From Metallyticus violacea (lineage: Eukaryota; Arthropoda; Insecta; Mantodea; Metallyticidae), in NCBI GenBank assembly GCA_030762175.1, contig CM060840.1:44296001-44360000 (forward strand): a stretch of DNA of 64,000 nucleotides, read 5' to 3'. Of this stretch, positions 48,010 through 59,909 are shown in pieces. Each line of letters begins with the position of its first letter. Positions within the stretch are counted from its first letter, which is position 1. Made by a program: the position numbers and the translations under genes. The notes beneath the pieces are model-generated. The model was not told the DNA's origin and ran no database searches. It saw only the letters and a list, made by a program, of their open reading frames with translations.

Positions 48010-48250
48010 AAAGACTCCCAACCAGAGTCGATGGATTTTTGTCGGGCGTAAAAATCCTAAGTATGGCTTCCTTCGGAAAGAAGTAAAGCAGTGGGTCCCG
48101 TGTCGTACATTTACGGCACGTAAAAGAACTCAAGCCTGAAAGTAGAGGCCTCTGAGCAAAAATTTACTGGCCTTTTCACGCCCTGAATTGAATGGGATGC
48201 GGATAACCTGAGATGTTAAAGATCATCCGTAAATAAAACAAATAAAACAA
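48010..48250 (+). repeat. SINE-B copy, 5'-truncated
   Basis: It starts in the body at CGATGGATTTTTGTCGGGCG, includes GTGTCGTACATTTACGGCAC and ends CCGTAAATAAAACAAATAAA. The tRNA-like head is missing. Confidence 0.87.
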
Positions 48251-48259
48251 ATCAAATTT

Positions 48260-50470
48260 AGCAAAGATGCATTGATTGAGCGCTCATTATATAAACTTCC
48301 AACAAACCATAGCAGTTAATGCTCATTCATTATTAGAGTTGACCACACAAAAACGATCTGAGAGTCGAAAATAAGAAGGAAAATAGATTTGTTTTTATAG
48401 GATCAGAATCTTTATCCGCAATAAAACGGCCAAGAAATGGGTAAAATTGTTATTAAAACATTCGATAGAAACCTGACTGAAGACCTAGAAGGTAGTGTTA
48501 AAAAGTACAGCATGAAGACCATTGGAATGATTACTGTACATGGCCATTTAGGACGATGGAACTCCACCATGGAGAACAATCTGATGAGACTGCAAAACAC
48601 ATCTGAGTGTGACAGCTCCGGAAGGACAAACAGGATCTATATTAGGATGCTTTCCCTTTGGGGATTTATTTCCTAAGCGTTTAGGAAAGATTCTAAACCC
48701 CACTAAAGCTCTAAAGCTAAAACAAAATTCACTGTGCATAAGTTCTTGTGGCTTAAGTGCCAAGGTGTATTTACACACTCCAATGACAACCAAATCAAAT
48801 TCAGTGCTGAAAAACAAAGAAGAAGAAAGACGTTATGAATAAGAAAATCGTAACCCTGGTTACATTGCGCAGTGCATTTGATCAACTGCTACGTAATTGT
48901 AGCGTGCTACTAGTAACTGTTGCATTTTATTTTTTTGTTCAACAAAGCAAATTAATGTAAGCAAAGGAAAGCAGAGGAAATGCTTTGTTTTCTGACCGCT
49001 GAAGATGTTCCAATTTTGGAAATACATACACAAAATACGAAATGTTTACAGGAACAATTTCAGTTCTCCATTTCCGTGAAGGAATGAAGCTAGAGAGTTG
49101 AGAAAAACATCGCTGCTAGATGACCAATGATTGGGACAATTACATCTTGTGACCACTAACGATGATATTCAGATGATATTCAGACTTATCCGAAAAAACA
49201 GAACTATCTTTAATTGGTTTTGGAAATTATCATTACATGGCCAAAATACGTTTGACGCATGAAAGTCTGCATCCAATGACTCCCTCATCACTTGACATCT
49301 CACCAAAAAATGTTGATCCGGTTCACTTAGTCCAAGTGGGAAACACTGTTCGGGCGCAGAGTAGCAACCTAACGAATTCTTCCACCTACTAAACAGTTTT
49401 GATCATATTTATAAAATAAATATGCCCTTCTAACAACCGGATCGTTCATTCGATCAGCCTTCTAGCGCTTACATTCAAGGTTTTCATGAGTACTCTATAT
49501 CCACGATCATTGCATGATGCTAAAGAGAGACAATGAACCCAGCATGCGACTTCTCTATCTAATAGCGCCAAGCTGTAGTGTGGTTAGCTACAGAAAAAGA
49601 ACAGTTAGTATAGAGGTATATACCCATATAACCAGTGTTTAATATTAACCAGACCAGGTGACTCAACATTCAAAATGCATTTTTTCTAAATTTAGAAAAA
49701 AAATTAATAACAAAAGAGAATAATACAACTACATGTAGAATTCAGCTAGTCCGGTGCATCTTAAACCGTTATTTCCCAGAAAAGACAGATGCAGGGCTGA
49801 AAAATAAACAGAGATATTCAGCCAAAGCGCGACTCTTTTGTATGAGCAACTCGAAATGAATGTTCCACTACACAAGTTATGTTCATTCTTTTGGCATCTC
49901 CTACTACATATGAATAATAAAGGGACAGGTGTATGCACTGCAGAACTTTCTAAAACGAAGAAATAGCAAGTGCCTGGTGGTAATTAAGCAATAGCCTGCT
50001 GTAATTTGTTTCTCCTAACAGACCGCTATAATATAGCGTAACGGTTCTATTTCTGAATTCTTCTTCATTTACGTCTGCTCCTTTAATACGGTCTCTGAAT
50101 AGTTTTTGAAAACTTCCGTTGTTTTTCTTGTTAACTATTTATATATTGTAATGGGAGAACATGCATATAGGCGTACAGAAACAGTACAGGTATGAATTTA
50201 ATTTTTAACATCGTGGAACAAATTGACATTTTTTTGCTAGTCTCAAATGTTTGAATTATCCATTATTTTTGTACAACGTACAAGTATTTTAACCTTAATC
50301 AGATAAACCGAGACGAAGTGATAAGACATTTTTAGTCGGAGAGGTCAAATTGGAGGGAAAGTGTTTACATCACTTCCAAGAATCTAATGCAGAGCATTGG
50401 TTATGCCATACATGCCGGAAGGTTGTTTTATAGGCCTATCCCTGTCACATTCAACTTCCCAATACAAAGC
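48260..50470. other. Stretch without recognisable gene
   Basis: Overlapping open frames of 60-89 codons at 48412-48885 on both strands; none recognised and no reason to prefer one. Confidence 0.4.
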
Positions 50471-50479
50471 GCAGAAGAA

Positions 50480-50850
50480 GTTATGCTTCATACAGAATGT
50501 TTGGATTAAGTGGCGCATATTTTCGCACTAAGTAGAATTGATCATAACTAGCAAAATGTTCCTCTGAATATATTTCCGGAAAACAATTTCAGATTGTGGC
50601 CTATTCTTCAACTCTCCGATGAGCAGCCACTATAGGAGGTGACCTGTCACACATCCTTCAGTCTGCATGTATTCGTGCGAATATTTACCGCTTTTGGATT
50701 TGATTATATGCAGTGTATGAGTACACACGCTCTTGCACTGTTTGTGTGTTGTCTATAGGTGTGTCCCCTTAGCCGAAAATCCAAAAGATTATGGTCAGGT
50801 GATCGGGGAGGCTATGACTAGACCTCCTCGACCAATCCATGTGTATTTTA
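50480..50850 (-). pseudogene. IS630/mariner-like transposase relic, C-terminal piece
   Basis: The minus strand reads PPRSPDHNLLDFRLRGHTYR, then VNIRTNTCRLKDV, fitting the family block WPPRSPDLNPLDFFLWGxLKxxVY and the closing region. It is short and broken. Confidence 0.65.
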
Positions 50851-51879
50851 TAATGCATTATTAAACTCCCGCTATATGATCACTATCAGTAGTGATTAAA
50901 TTATCATGACAGACATAGCAGAGTTTGAACTGATATCTGGGTCACCAAACACAAACAAATAAAACCTCTGGGAAAGTGCTGGAAAAAAAAGCATTGTTTT
51001 TAACCTCTTTAAACAATTTACTAAAAAAACGCCCCACGTCCGCTACAAATGAAACAGTAAAAACAAAAGCCAAGTTTACGGTTGTTTCTGTGTCTGCTTT
51101 TTATAGTGCGCGAAAAAAAAAACTTTAGCAGGGATGTTTACAACACCGAGAAAGAAAATAAAGCGCGAGAAAAGAATTTTGGTGGAGTGCATGGTTTCAG
51201 AATGAGTCCCGAACTCTAAACAAAGTGTCATTAACGATTTTCTTGATTTGCTCAATACTAAGAGTACATCTGATACAAGATTTTTAAAGACAAAGAATTT
51301 GAATTTTTCAGCACGAACAAGAAAAACATTATAATTTATAGGAACGACGTGCATTAGGGAGAGAATCGAAACAACTGCAGCCTCTGCTGCTTCTTAAAAT
51401 GTGAGTAATGATCTTTTTTGTAATACTGTGTGTTATGTTTTATTGTTATTGCTACGTTACCATTCATTTTATAATTAGGACGAAATAAAATTATATCAAA
51501 AAAGTGCATATAGAGACAATAGTTGAAAAGACAGTTTGCGCGCATTACCTTCGCTCTAAATTTGATAGCAAATAACAAAAAAAGGGGTGGGACAAAGCTG
51601 GAAACCAGAATAATACTTTACTTTGAGATTTCGATGGACGGAGTACATAGCTTTAGCGAAATTTAGTGTTTCAGTCGCTCTCGATCACTAAATTTCACTT
51701 ATAACTTTCAAACTAGCTGAGGTAACTCGGTGTAATCTTACACGAACATATCTTGATGGTCGAGAGAAATGGTCATATGACTGCGCTGTTGTTATGCGAT
51801 CATTAAGCCATTGTGCCTTTGTATTACGAGCAACACAGTACGTGCAGTGCAACGCAATACGAACAAAACAGAGCGTGCA

Positions 51880-52735
51880 ATGCAATATGAACGAGTATAC
51901 AACATCGCTTGTTTATTGCCCGTATGTACTGAAAAACTGCCTTAGCAAAGGAAAGCCAAAGAGAGTTTGGTGTTTCGGCATAATCTTCATTAAGTACTTG
52001 GAAACCACTGGAACATTAACTGTCAAAAGCAACGGTGCAAGAAATGAAAAACAGGCTGCAGTCTCCCAGAAATGTCTTTCCTTAATTTATCGCAGGAGAT
52101 GGATATTTGGAAAAGTTCATGTCAGCGCACTGCAGGAATAAAAGTAGAGTTGCATGCATCTCGTCTTGCTTGAAAGTTCCCACCAAACGGAAGACACAAC
52201 AGTTTATCACCGCTCATTCGGCAATGCTGAACTCCTCTTGAATCTTTAACCTAAGTCGGCACGTCATTCCCATAACACCCGCATTTGGGCTAGTGAGGAA
52301 TCCTTTCACACCTAAACGAGATAGCTCTTCACTACACAAAGGGGGGGGGGGTGTTGCGGCGCCGCATTATTGACTCCCACTTCGAGACAACGGTGCAAAC
52401 CACAGGCTACACAGAAATCTTCCATGAGCCTGTGAATCGGCTAGAAGAAGAGGAACTTGTACTGGTTATTTTCAGCAGGATGGTGCTCCCTGCCGTATTT
52501 TCAGTGTCAAAATGACTGAAATTATTTCCTTCATTGAAAGGAAGGACTTCGGTACAGTCGCCCAATCTATTCTCACCGGATGTCGATATAAGCCACGGAC
52601 TCTTAAGGAGCTGCCAAAGAGCATTCAGCAAGAAATTGGAACCGTGACGTCCGATGTGTTGAATGTCATTCGCAAAATACATAAATGCTTTGATGTTAAT
52701 GGCAACCACTTTCAACATTTATATAAACATATATA
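51880..52735 (+). pseudogene. IS630/mariner-like transposase relic, nearly full length
   Basis: Frames in order: NEYTTSLVYCPYVLKNCLSK and LETTGTLTVKSNGA (N-terminal helix-turn-helix region), VSQKCLSLI; a damaged catalytic centre with TTVQTTGYTEIFHEPVNRLE; finally RTLKELPKSIQQEIGTVTSD and DVNGNHFQHLY, matching xxTIEELKxxIQxEIxxxxxD and GGHFQHLL. Stops and frameshifts plus a poly-G run (52341-52350). Confidence 0.75.
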
Positions 52736-52789
52736 CTTTTCATAAAGTCCGCGTGTTTGGCTAAGATTTACAAACGCAAGCAGATAGAG

Positions 52790-52880
52790 AAAAAATAGAA
52801 GTCACGATTGGGATATGAACCACAGGTTTTCGGTTTATTGTGCCAATGTCCTTCATTTGAGCTACCGTGACCTGTCTGAC
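52790..52880 (-). repeat. SINE-C head (tRNA-like), reverse orientation
   Basis: The reverse complement carries GGTAGCTCAAATGAAGGACA (box A-like) and GGTTCATATCCC (box B-like). It is related in layout to 10775-10862. Confidence 0.5.
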
Positions 52881-53690
52881 CCAAACGCGAATCTTTTCCA
52901 TCTAAGTCTATGTACCCCTGGAATTCGTTACTGGGCGCTAATGACCATAGCAGTTTTGCGCCCTTAAGCAATAATCATCATCTGGAATTCGTTACCGCAT
53001 ATTATCCGTAAGAAACGACTCAAACGATGAGTGCTTATGACCCAGGCTTTATAGTTAATCACACTATTAAGGTAACTCATGTTAAATGTGAATGTTTTCA
53101 TACAAACTGTGTGTTAGGCAATGACTTGCAAAGCGAGGAAAAATCGAGGTCGGTTGTGATCGTAAGATCAATGATTCATGTTCCGACCATGAACTCGAAT
53201 TTTTCCTATCTGATTACAATTGCAAAATTTTCAGTATTTACTATGAAGCCATTTTGTTTTTCACATACCAAGATATGCCCATGTCAAATTTCACGGAATC
53301 GTGTCCATTAGTTTGAAAGTTATAAGAGGAAACCAGGGGCCGATAGCTAGTGAAACACAATGTGATGAGCTGTTTATGTATTTTTATAACGTTTTGACTA
53401 ATAGATCTCTTGATTTTAGTCCCTTTCTAAAGGTTAATACAATGTTACTCGTTATTAAGAACAATATGAAATACTGTGTATTATAGGTATATCATGCTAA
53501 TGCTTACATTTTTGTATGATTTTTATCTGCGAATCCAAGCGGAAATAATGATTGAAGATTCTCTCTCTCATTTACAATAAATATAGCTATTGAATAAAAT
53601 AGCTTTCAGTAATTTTAGAAGCATTTTGAGACCTTATTTACTGTGTTACCAGCAGGCACTTGCTTTTCTAGAACATAACTTGTGTAGTGG

Positions 53691-53951
53691 TTAGAACAAA
53701 CCGCCAGCCCCAATAACACTGGTGAACTTCCCTATGGTGTTATAGAGTAGCTCTATAAAAGAGATCGCTAAGGCTATTTGCTTCTGCATACCGTACTTGC
53801 GATCAAGCCAATCTTCAGGTACTGGGCAGTACGAGCCCGTGGGGTCCACATCACCAAGGGATGGTAATTTGCTGGGGCGTCCGAATCTGGAGCGCCAGCG
53901 CTGGCCTGCCAGTTGACCTGCTCCACATGAGTAACAAGTATTAATACACAA
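53691..53951 (-). CDS. Unassigned open frame of 86 codons, exon-like
   Basis: I do not recognise it. The central part (RWRSRFGRPSKLPSLGDVDP, then TGSYCPVPEDWLDRKYG) has normal amino-acid composition and higher GC than its surroundings, as exons do in this window. A fair donor (G|GTATGC) lies right after DRKYG and acceptor-like CAGs lie before AGQRW, so an internal exon of about 115 bases at 53793-53910 is possible. It is too far from, and unlike, TMEM65. No neighbour helps. A relic of an unknown mobile element is an equal possibility. Confidence 0.28.
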   Translation of the reverse strand: MCINTCYSCGAGQLAGQRWRSRFGRPSKLPSLGDVDPTGSYCPVPEDWLDRKYGMQKQIALAISFIELLYNTIGKFTSVIGAGGLF

Positions 53952-54105
53952 ATATACTGTATTATTTCTGAAACAAACTTTCAGTCAGTGCACCTGAAAG
54001 AGAACCGTGTTCATAAGATCAAAATAATATTTCTATGAGAAAGTATACTTAAGATTACAGCATGAGATAATACACAAGCAACACTAATATTCTTAGAAAT
54101 ACATA

Positions 54106-54189
54106 TTAAGTTAACATAGATATAAGTTAAACGTTAAGTTAACATAGATATAAGTTAAACGTTAAGTTAACATAGATATAAGTTAAACG
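54106..54189 (+). repeat. Tandem repeat, 28-base unit, three perfect copies
   Basis: The unit begins TTAAGTTAACATAGATATAA and ends GTTAAACG; three consecutive identical copies. Confidence 0.95.
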
Positions 54190-54303
54190 TTCACGCTACT
54201 GAATTATAGCTAATACTACCATATAGTACCTTATGATTACATAAATACTGCATATTAGTTTGTTGCAGCAGAACAGATTCTTTAACGTGAATATATCATA
54301 TGC

Positions 54304-54375
54304 TAAAGAAAGAAAGAAAGAAAGAAAGAAAGAAAAAGAACGAACGAAAGAAAGAAAGAAAGAAAGAAAGAAAGA
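54304..54375 (+). repeat. (GAAA)n microsatellite
   Basis: About 17 GAAA units with a small GAAC interruption. Confidence 0.93.
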
Positions 54376-54445
54376 AATGGATGGAAAAGGAATCAAAAGA
54401 AAAAGTATATACCTTAATTAGATCTCCCTAAGTGTAAATCCAGGG

Positions 54446-54500
54446 TATAAATACAGAGCCTTCGCGCCTGAGCTTGGTCGGTAGCCGGCAGCAAACGTAG
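54446..54500 (+). promoter_or_regulatory. Candidate TATA promoter
   Basis: TATAAATA at 54446-54453 is followed about 30 bases later by TCGGTAG near 54478, within a local GC-rich island (54450-54560) that stands out from AT-rich flanks. No ORF that I recognise starts downstream. It could be a gene promoter or part of a retroelement terminal repeat. Confidence 0.3.
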
Positions 54501-55544
54501 CAGCTCACGAATGAGCCGAAACCCGACGATATCTGACTAGTATAACCGCGCCTGAAATGTTCCCTTTCTTTTAAGTTATATTGTCACTACATAAATACAA
54601 TTAAAGTCACAATAAATATTCACAGGGACACCATACACCAATTTTCTCACCAATCAAGGGAGTTTCGTTTGTAAGCTCGGATTTCTCTGTGCTACATGCC
54701 TGCTCTGCGCAATATAGTCATTGAAATCAAACCATGCTTCGTCGGATAAGAATATGAAGTACAATGTCTGTCTTCAACACTCCGAAAAATCAAACTATAG
54801 AAATTAAATTGAATTTCATCATCATGCGGCTTCAATTGCTAGAAAATGCTATGACTGTAGGTATATGGTTTCATTTTTAACCGTTTTGTAGCTTTCCAAT
54901 CCTAGGTTTGCGAAACTTACATTTTCTGTGCTAGTCAGAGCAGAGATTTTTTTAAAGAGTATGTTATAATCTTTCTCCAATTTCGTCTATTTTTACCTCA
55001 TAAATATGTCATTCTATTCGTCGCTTCTTCTAGATTATACATTTCGTTTGCCTAAAATTTATTTACAAATAGTCTTACAACGAGCCCTTTATCCTCCTCT
55101 TACGAATATGTAATGACATACGTATCATACTTAAAAATATTTTAAGGCATACCTCTTTTCTGGCATTTTGAATGCACTAATTACACAAACACTTTTAGAC
55201 ACACATATTTAAACACACGGACGCACAAGCTCTGACTGAGAATGAACGCGGAGAAACAATGTTAGAAGAAATAGAGAGACAATACGTGTCTCGGCTGTCC
55301 AAAGTACAGCGCTCGAGCGGACCAGCTCAACCGCGAAGACTCTATACACCCTTGACAGTTTCATATGTTTCACATTTAATATCTCTACAGAGTGTAACAA
55401 AAACAATGGGAAAAATTTTGGGGACGAGTTTATCATACTAAAAAAGAAAAAAGAAGACATATACATATGTCCGGAAATACCTGGTTTGTGGGTTATTATT
55501 GAAATATAACATTCAAAGCGCTTCGGTATGTTCCAATAACCTAT

Positions 55545-55548
<4 letters not shown>

Positions 55549-55603
<55 letters not shown>
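55549..55603 (+). repeat. (ATT)n microsatellite
   Basis: About 18 units. Confidence 0.93.
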
Positions 55604-55965
55604 CATCATTATAATAATAATATATAATAATTAATACTTTCAGACAATTGAATGATGCTATCGACGCTGATGTACATTGTGATATGTTGCCACGGAGATT
55701 TGTTTATTTTTATCATTTGTGTATATTCGTCGTTATTCAGTTTCTTACGTTTGACTTGTGCTGCAGTTCAGTTACATTTGAGAAGCTAAACATGGTCTCT
55801 ATTTCCGACACTTTCACGAATAGCTTTTGGACAACTTACAATTTTTTGTCAAAGTTAATTGTTGTTTTAGAAAACTTAAATTTTTTGCATCACATTGCAT
55901 GTTTATCTTTCAATAGTAACTCATTAATCAGGTATTTCCAGACACACACATACATACGCGCGCAT

Positions 55966-55968
<3 letters not shown>

Positions 55969-56015
<47 letters not shown>
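55969..56015 (+). repeat. (TA)n microsatellite
   Basis: About 23 TA units. It creates a Tyr-Ile run in the overlapping open frame, which is therefore not a gene. Confidence 0.95.
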
Positions 56016-56020
<5 letters not shown>

Positions 56021-56149
56021 ACATCTGTATTTCTGCACGAATTTTGATATCTGTTTTACCATTGGTTTAGAACGCCCTAAGAGCAATAGTCTTCCCTTTC
56101 CTCAATAATGTAACATTACATTTTAATTCATTTCCTTCCTAAATAAACT

Positions 56150-56560
56150 AGACACTGTCTCTTTCCCTCTATTTTTATTATTTTATGTACCAGGCTGTAC
56201 TTTGCTAAAAACATTTTTCAATTAATTTTTCGTATCTCTTCTGCAGCATTTTTAGTTATTTTAGTTTTCATCTTGCAGTCCCGTTTCCCACATGCTGCTT
56301 ACAAATTCTTTCACGCATGCTAATTAGGGTCGTACCCTTTTTCTACTACCCGGTTGAATCTAATTCAATATTTTCATTGGGAGGTTTCCTCTGCCATCTC
56401 TTTAAATGCCCCTTCCATTTTAACTATTTCTTTTTAATAAAGTCTGATATTGAATTTTGAATCTTCGTCTTCTAATAACATTCTTTATTCTATTTGTTCT
56501 AGAAATTCTTGCAGAGGGCCGTCAAAAACAATTTCGATTCTGTTATCGATTTTATATCCG
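56150..56560 (-). pseudogene. Possible LINE ORF C-terminal relic
   Basis: Minus-strand frames give LKWKGHLKRWQRKPPNENIE, followed by STG and a decayed stretch, recalling the LxWxGHxxRMPxxRxPKKxxxxxPxGxRxxGRPRxxW tail of several insect LINEs. Badly decayed, so this is tentative. Confidence 0.4.
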
Positions 56561-57639
56561 TATTTCTGCTTCATTAATTTATTGTGCTTCTTATAACTGC
56601 ACTGAATTTTTTGTTTGGTTTAAGAATTTACTTTCCGATCTCATAAAAACAACTTAATTAATCCTGTGGCGGGTTTATTGGGGGTGGATGGTTAACGGGA
56701 ACAGAATAAGTTTTTGATCAAGAGGGAATTAGTTGGTGGAATATAGGTTCTGGAGATGTGTTAATTGAGCGGGCCGATTTCAGATGGGCCAGTCTGTCTC
56801 TGGTTGTTTCCGATTATTTCCGGCTGATAAAACTTGAATTTCCGTAGATGCCTCGACCATGCTGATGTCCTGAAACAATAGAATTGTTGCACAGTTCACA
56901 GCGTTTATTTTAACGTCCTACTCAGTGTCTTTTCCTCCCCTGTGATCAACTCCAGAAAAGCTCCATACAATCTGCAGAATCCCCGAGAGGAATATCACTT
57001 TGACAGCTGAATGTATTCAATACATTGGTTCATTATGAATTCCTATAAGAAAAAGTCTAAGGGTGTCAGAAATGGTGACCTTGACGGCCAAACGATGTCT
57101 CATATCCTTTGCCAACCACTGTAGAGAAAAAATGTTATAAATCTGGAAGTGAGAAAGAGCGCGTGATATGCAAGATTTGAACTATCAAACATTTATTTCC
57201 ATTATGACATAAACATTTCTTTTATTCGTGTTTAAAGCTGGATATTCTGTTTTTATCAACAAGTCATTTACCTACTTTACAAAGAATAAAGTCTACCTCT
57301 ATGATCATGTTGCACTTCAAAATTATTTACACATCGCAAAATGAGTTCCCATTTCAAATACCCTAAGCCTTCCACTGTTTCTTATTAGCGTAATAAATTT
57401 AATTTTCTCTGTCTTGCTCTAAAACTTTCCTGCAATTTTAAAAGCGACTTTAATTATATTATCTTTTGGCCCATAATCTTAACTTTTTCACAGATTTACT
57501 CAGTTTACTTTCCTCTTCATCCAAAAATCCTTTTCCTTCTTTATTTCCCTAAAGTGAAGTGAAAGTTTAAAACAACTATTTACATCATTGAAGTTCCGGA
57601 AAGTAAAACAGATATTTGCTACATTTGTTAAAAATCAGC

Positions 57640-58110
57640 ATTCATTGATTGATAGATAATAACAATGACATTAATGTGATTAAGGATTGGCTAGACGCAA
57701 ATCAGCTCTCTGAATATTTCTAATTAATGATCTTGATTAAATTTTCATTAACATCTCAGAGCTCAGAACAAATATTAAATAGTTACGATAAAATTATTAT
57801 ACACAACTATAACTTTATTATCTGCACTTGCCTTCTTTGACTGTTTCAGATTATGTGAAATACTTAGGTATTATTGACAAAGTTTAAGATGGGATATACA
57901 TAAATTGTACGTGTGTACCAAAATGCGAAAAACAATACGCAAATTCTACACTCTTGGGTCTTTCTTACCTAATTATGTTCTTCGTGCAGTTTATGTAGCT
58001 CCGCTTCATTCTATAATTCAGTGTGGAATATTAGGTTGGGAAGGAGCCGTTAAATTAACGCTCTCTGCTGTAACAATGTTGCATAGGTGTATTATTAGTT
58101 AGTTTACCTA
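57640..58110 (+). pseudogene. LINE reverse transcriptase relic, thumb region
   Basis: Frames read WLDANQLSEYF, VKYLGII and then RKFYTLGSFLPNYVLRAVYV followed by SIIQCGILGWEGA. These fit the LINE series WLxxNxLxLN, VKYLGIxID and (F)YxLRxxLPxxxLRxVYxALxxSIIxYGIxxWGGA. Two frameshifts. It may belong to the same group as the fragment at 19430-19870. Confidence 0.72.
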
Positions 58111-58119
58111 AAACTATGG

Positions 58120-59640
58120 GTTAACGAAGAGAATTCAGGAGGAGTAACAGCATTTTGGAGGCAATAATAATAAACTTGGTAGAAGATTCTAACCGCAACA
58201 GCGAGGATTCGCCGTAACTAGATAAATTTAAGCCTAATGTTTTTACTATGAGCATGTGTGTGACCTTAGCATTCGAGCTATATTAAATCCTTTTCATTTT
58301 CACATGTCCATTTAAAACGTTAGGTTTATTTCGTATATTTCTGATACCACAAACGATTTTATTTATACATCCTTTTAGCGAGAAAAAATGTAATAGTCGA
58401 TAATTATTTGCATTCATATTATAGTAATATTATTTCTATAATTTAAAGATAACGAAAAGTCATTAGCGCATTTACAGAAATGTAAAGTAGGTCAAAGGAT
58501 AATACCAAAAGTTGCATGAATAATTTTAATCTGAAAATATTTACACAAAATTATTAAGAGGTAAATAAATATTGTTACAAATATAAGCAGTGAAATATAT
58601 CAGAATATGTAGGTAAGATATTAGAATTAATTATTTTCAAATAAATAAATAAATATATGGGCTCAAAGTCAATATATTCCCTCTCAGAGTGGGGAGGGAA
58701 AACGTCTTTTGTAGGACATGGTAACCTCTTTCTGCGCGGCAGCCGCCAAGTTGTGGATCGGCTAGTATAGTGGCAGGAAGTGTGAAAGACAAACGGAAAA
58801 GCAGGAGGGTAGAAAGCTATGGCTCCAGAGTTTGTAGAGTTAATTGTGTCTGAAGCAATCTTCTTGGAAGTAACTAAGTCGTTTGTCACCATAGGTGGCC
58901 TCACTTCGATCGTCTGTTCACATGGTTACTGAATCAAAGAGGCCTGCAGAGATAGGGTTAGTTGCTTGTTCTTGACCTTTCTTACTTTCTGTTTCATAAT
59001 ATCTTTTGATTTGCATATCTTAATGTGATCTGTTTTCAAATCACGCCTATAAAAGAGAGGCATTATTCTTTAGGACAAACATAAAAGTGGCAGACCAGCA
59101 TATGTACTTGTACAAAAAAATGCCAACAGATGGTCCAAATATGTACGCGAAATGCTTTCTCTTTCCATAGTAAATAACAAAACAGACAGTTTCCTTTGAG
59201 GGTGTTGTGCAGTTACGGAAAGTATTGCCCGTTTATTTTACGTTCTCTGGCTTTGATAGGAGCGCTGTGCCTGCTACTATTGGCATCTCCAGCACCCTGA
59301 TTCGTGGCTAGAGAAAAGAATGCTAGAGCACATACAAAGGAACAACTTTGACAGGCTGCATTGTTAAAGTCACTTGTCGCTAGATTGACGTCAATCCAGC
59401 TTGGTAAAACTCTGGCTAGTGTGTTATCGGCACTAGATTCTAAACTAACAAAATTCCTTTCTTAGCCATCGGCAAACGAAAAGCTAACAGGTAATAACCT
59501 CGTTTAATGAACAAGTCATCTCAGTATCTCTACCACGATATCATTGTCAACCACCGGCAGGTCAAAGAAGGGTATAACAATTAACACTGGTCAATGTTCC
59601 CGCAGCTGTAGTTAAGTTGCCAGACTGCTATTGTCTGAAG
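58120..59640. other. Stretch without recognisable gene
   Basis: A minus-strand open frame of 109 codons (58575-58904) is not recognised and ends in low-complexity ATAAAT repeats. Confidence 0.45.
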
Positions 59641-59654
59641 CTAAGATATTTTTG

Positions 59655-59900
59655 ATGTGGTCAGACTGCCTCCATTCAATTCAGAGCATGAAACTGCCGA
59701 TAAATTTTGCTCACAGACCTCTTCCAGGCTTGAGGTTCTTTTACGTGCACGGGACCCACGGCTTTACTTTCCTTCCAATCGAAGCCTTACTTAGGATTTT
59801 TACGTCCGAAAAAAATCCATTTATCCTGGCCGAAATGAACCCGCGATATTGGGTCTACGAGGATAGTGTGGGACAGACAGAGAGTCTCTATCGCTAGGCA
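59655..59900 (-). repeat. SINE-B copy, partial, reverse orientation
   Basis: It includes CCATTCAATTCAGAGCATGA, GGGACCCACGGCTTTACTTT and TACGTCCGAAAAAAATCC, the reverse of the SINE-B body. The far 3' end is missing and the head is replaced by unrelated sequence. Confidence 0.78.
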
Positions 59901-59909
59901 AGTAAGCAT

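Noticed and set aside
48412..48885. Cluster of 60-89-codon open frames on both strands
   Set aside because: They overlap each other in several frames, none has a family resemblance or splice context, and nothing favours one over another.
54106..54189. CRISPR-like array
   Set aside because: Units are directly adjacent with no spacers; a eukaryotic tandem repeat.
55648..56070. 140-codon open frame
   Set aside because: It runs through a (TA)n repeat giving a Tyr-Ile run; no family resemblance.
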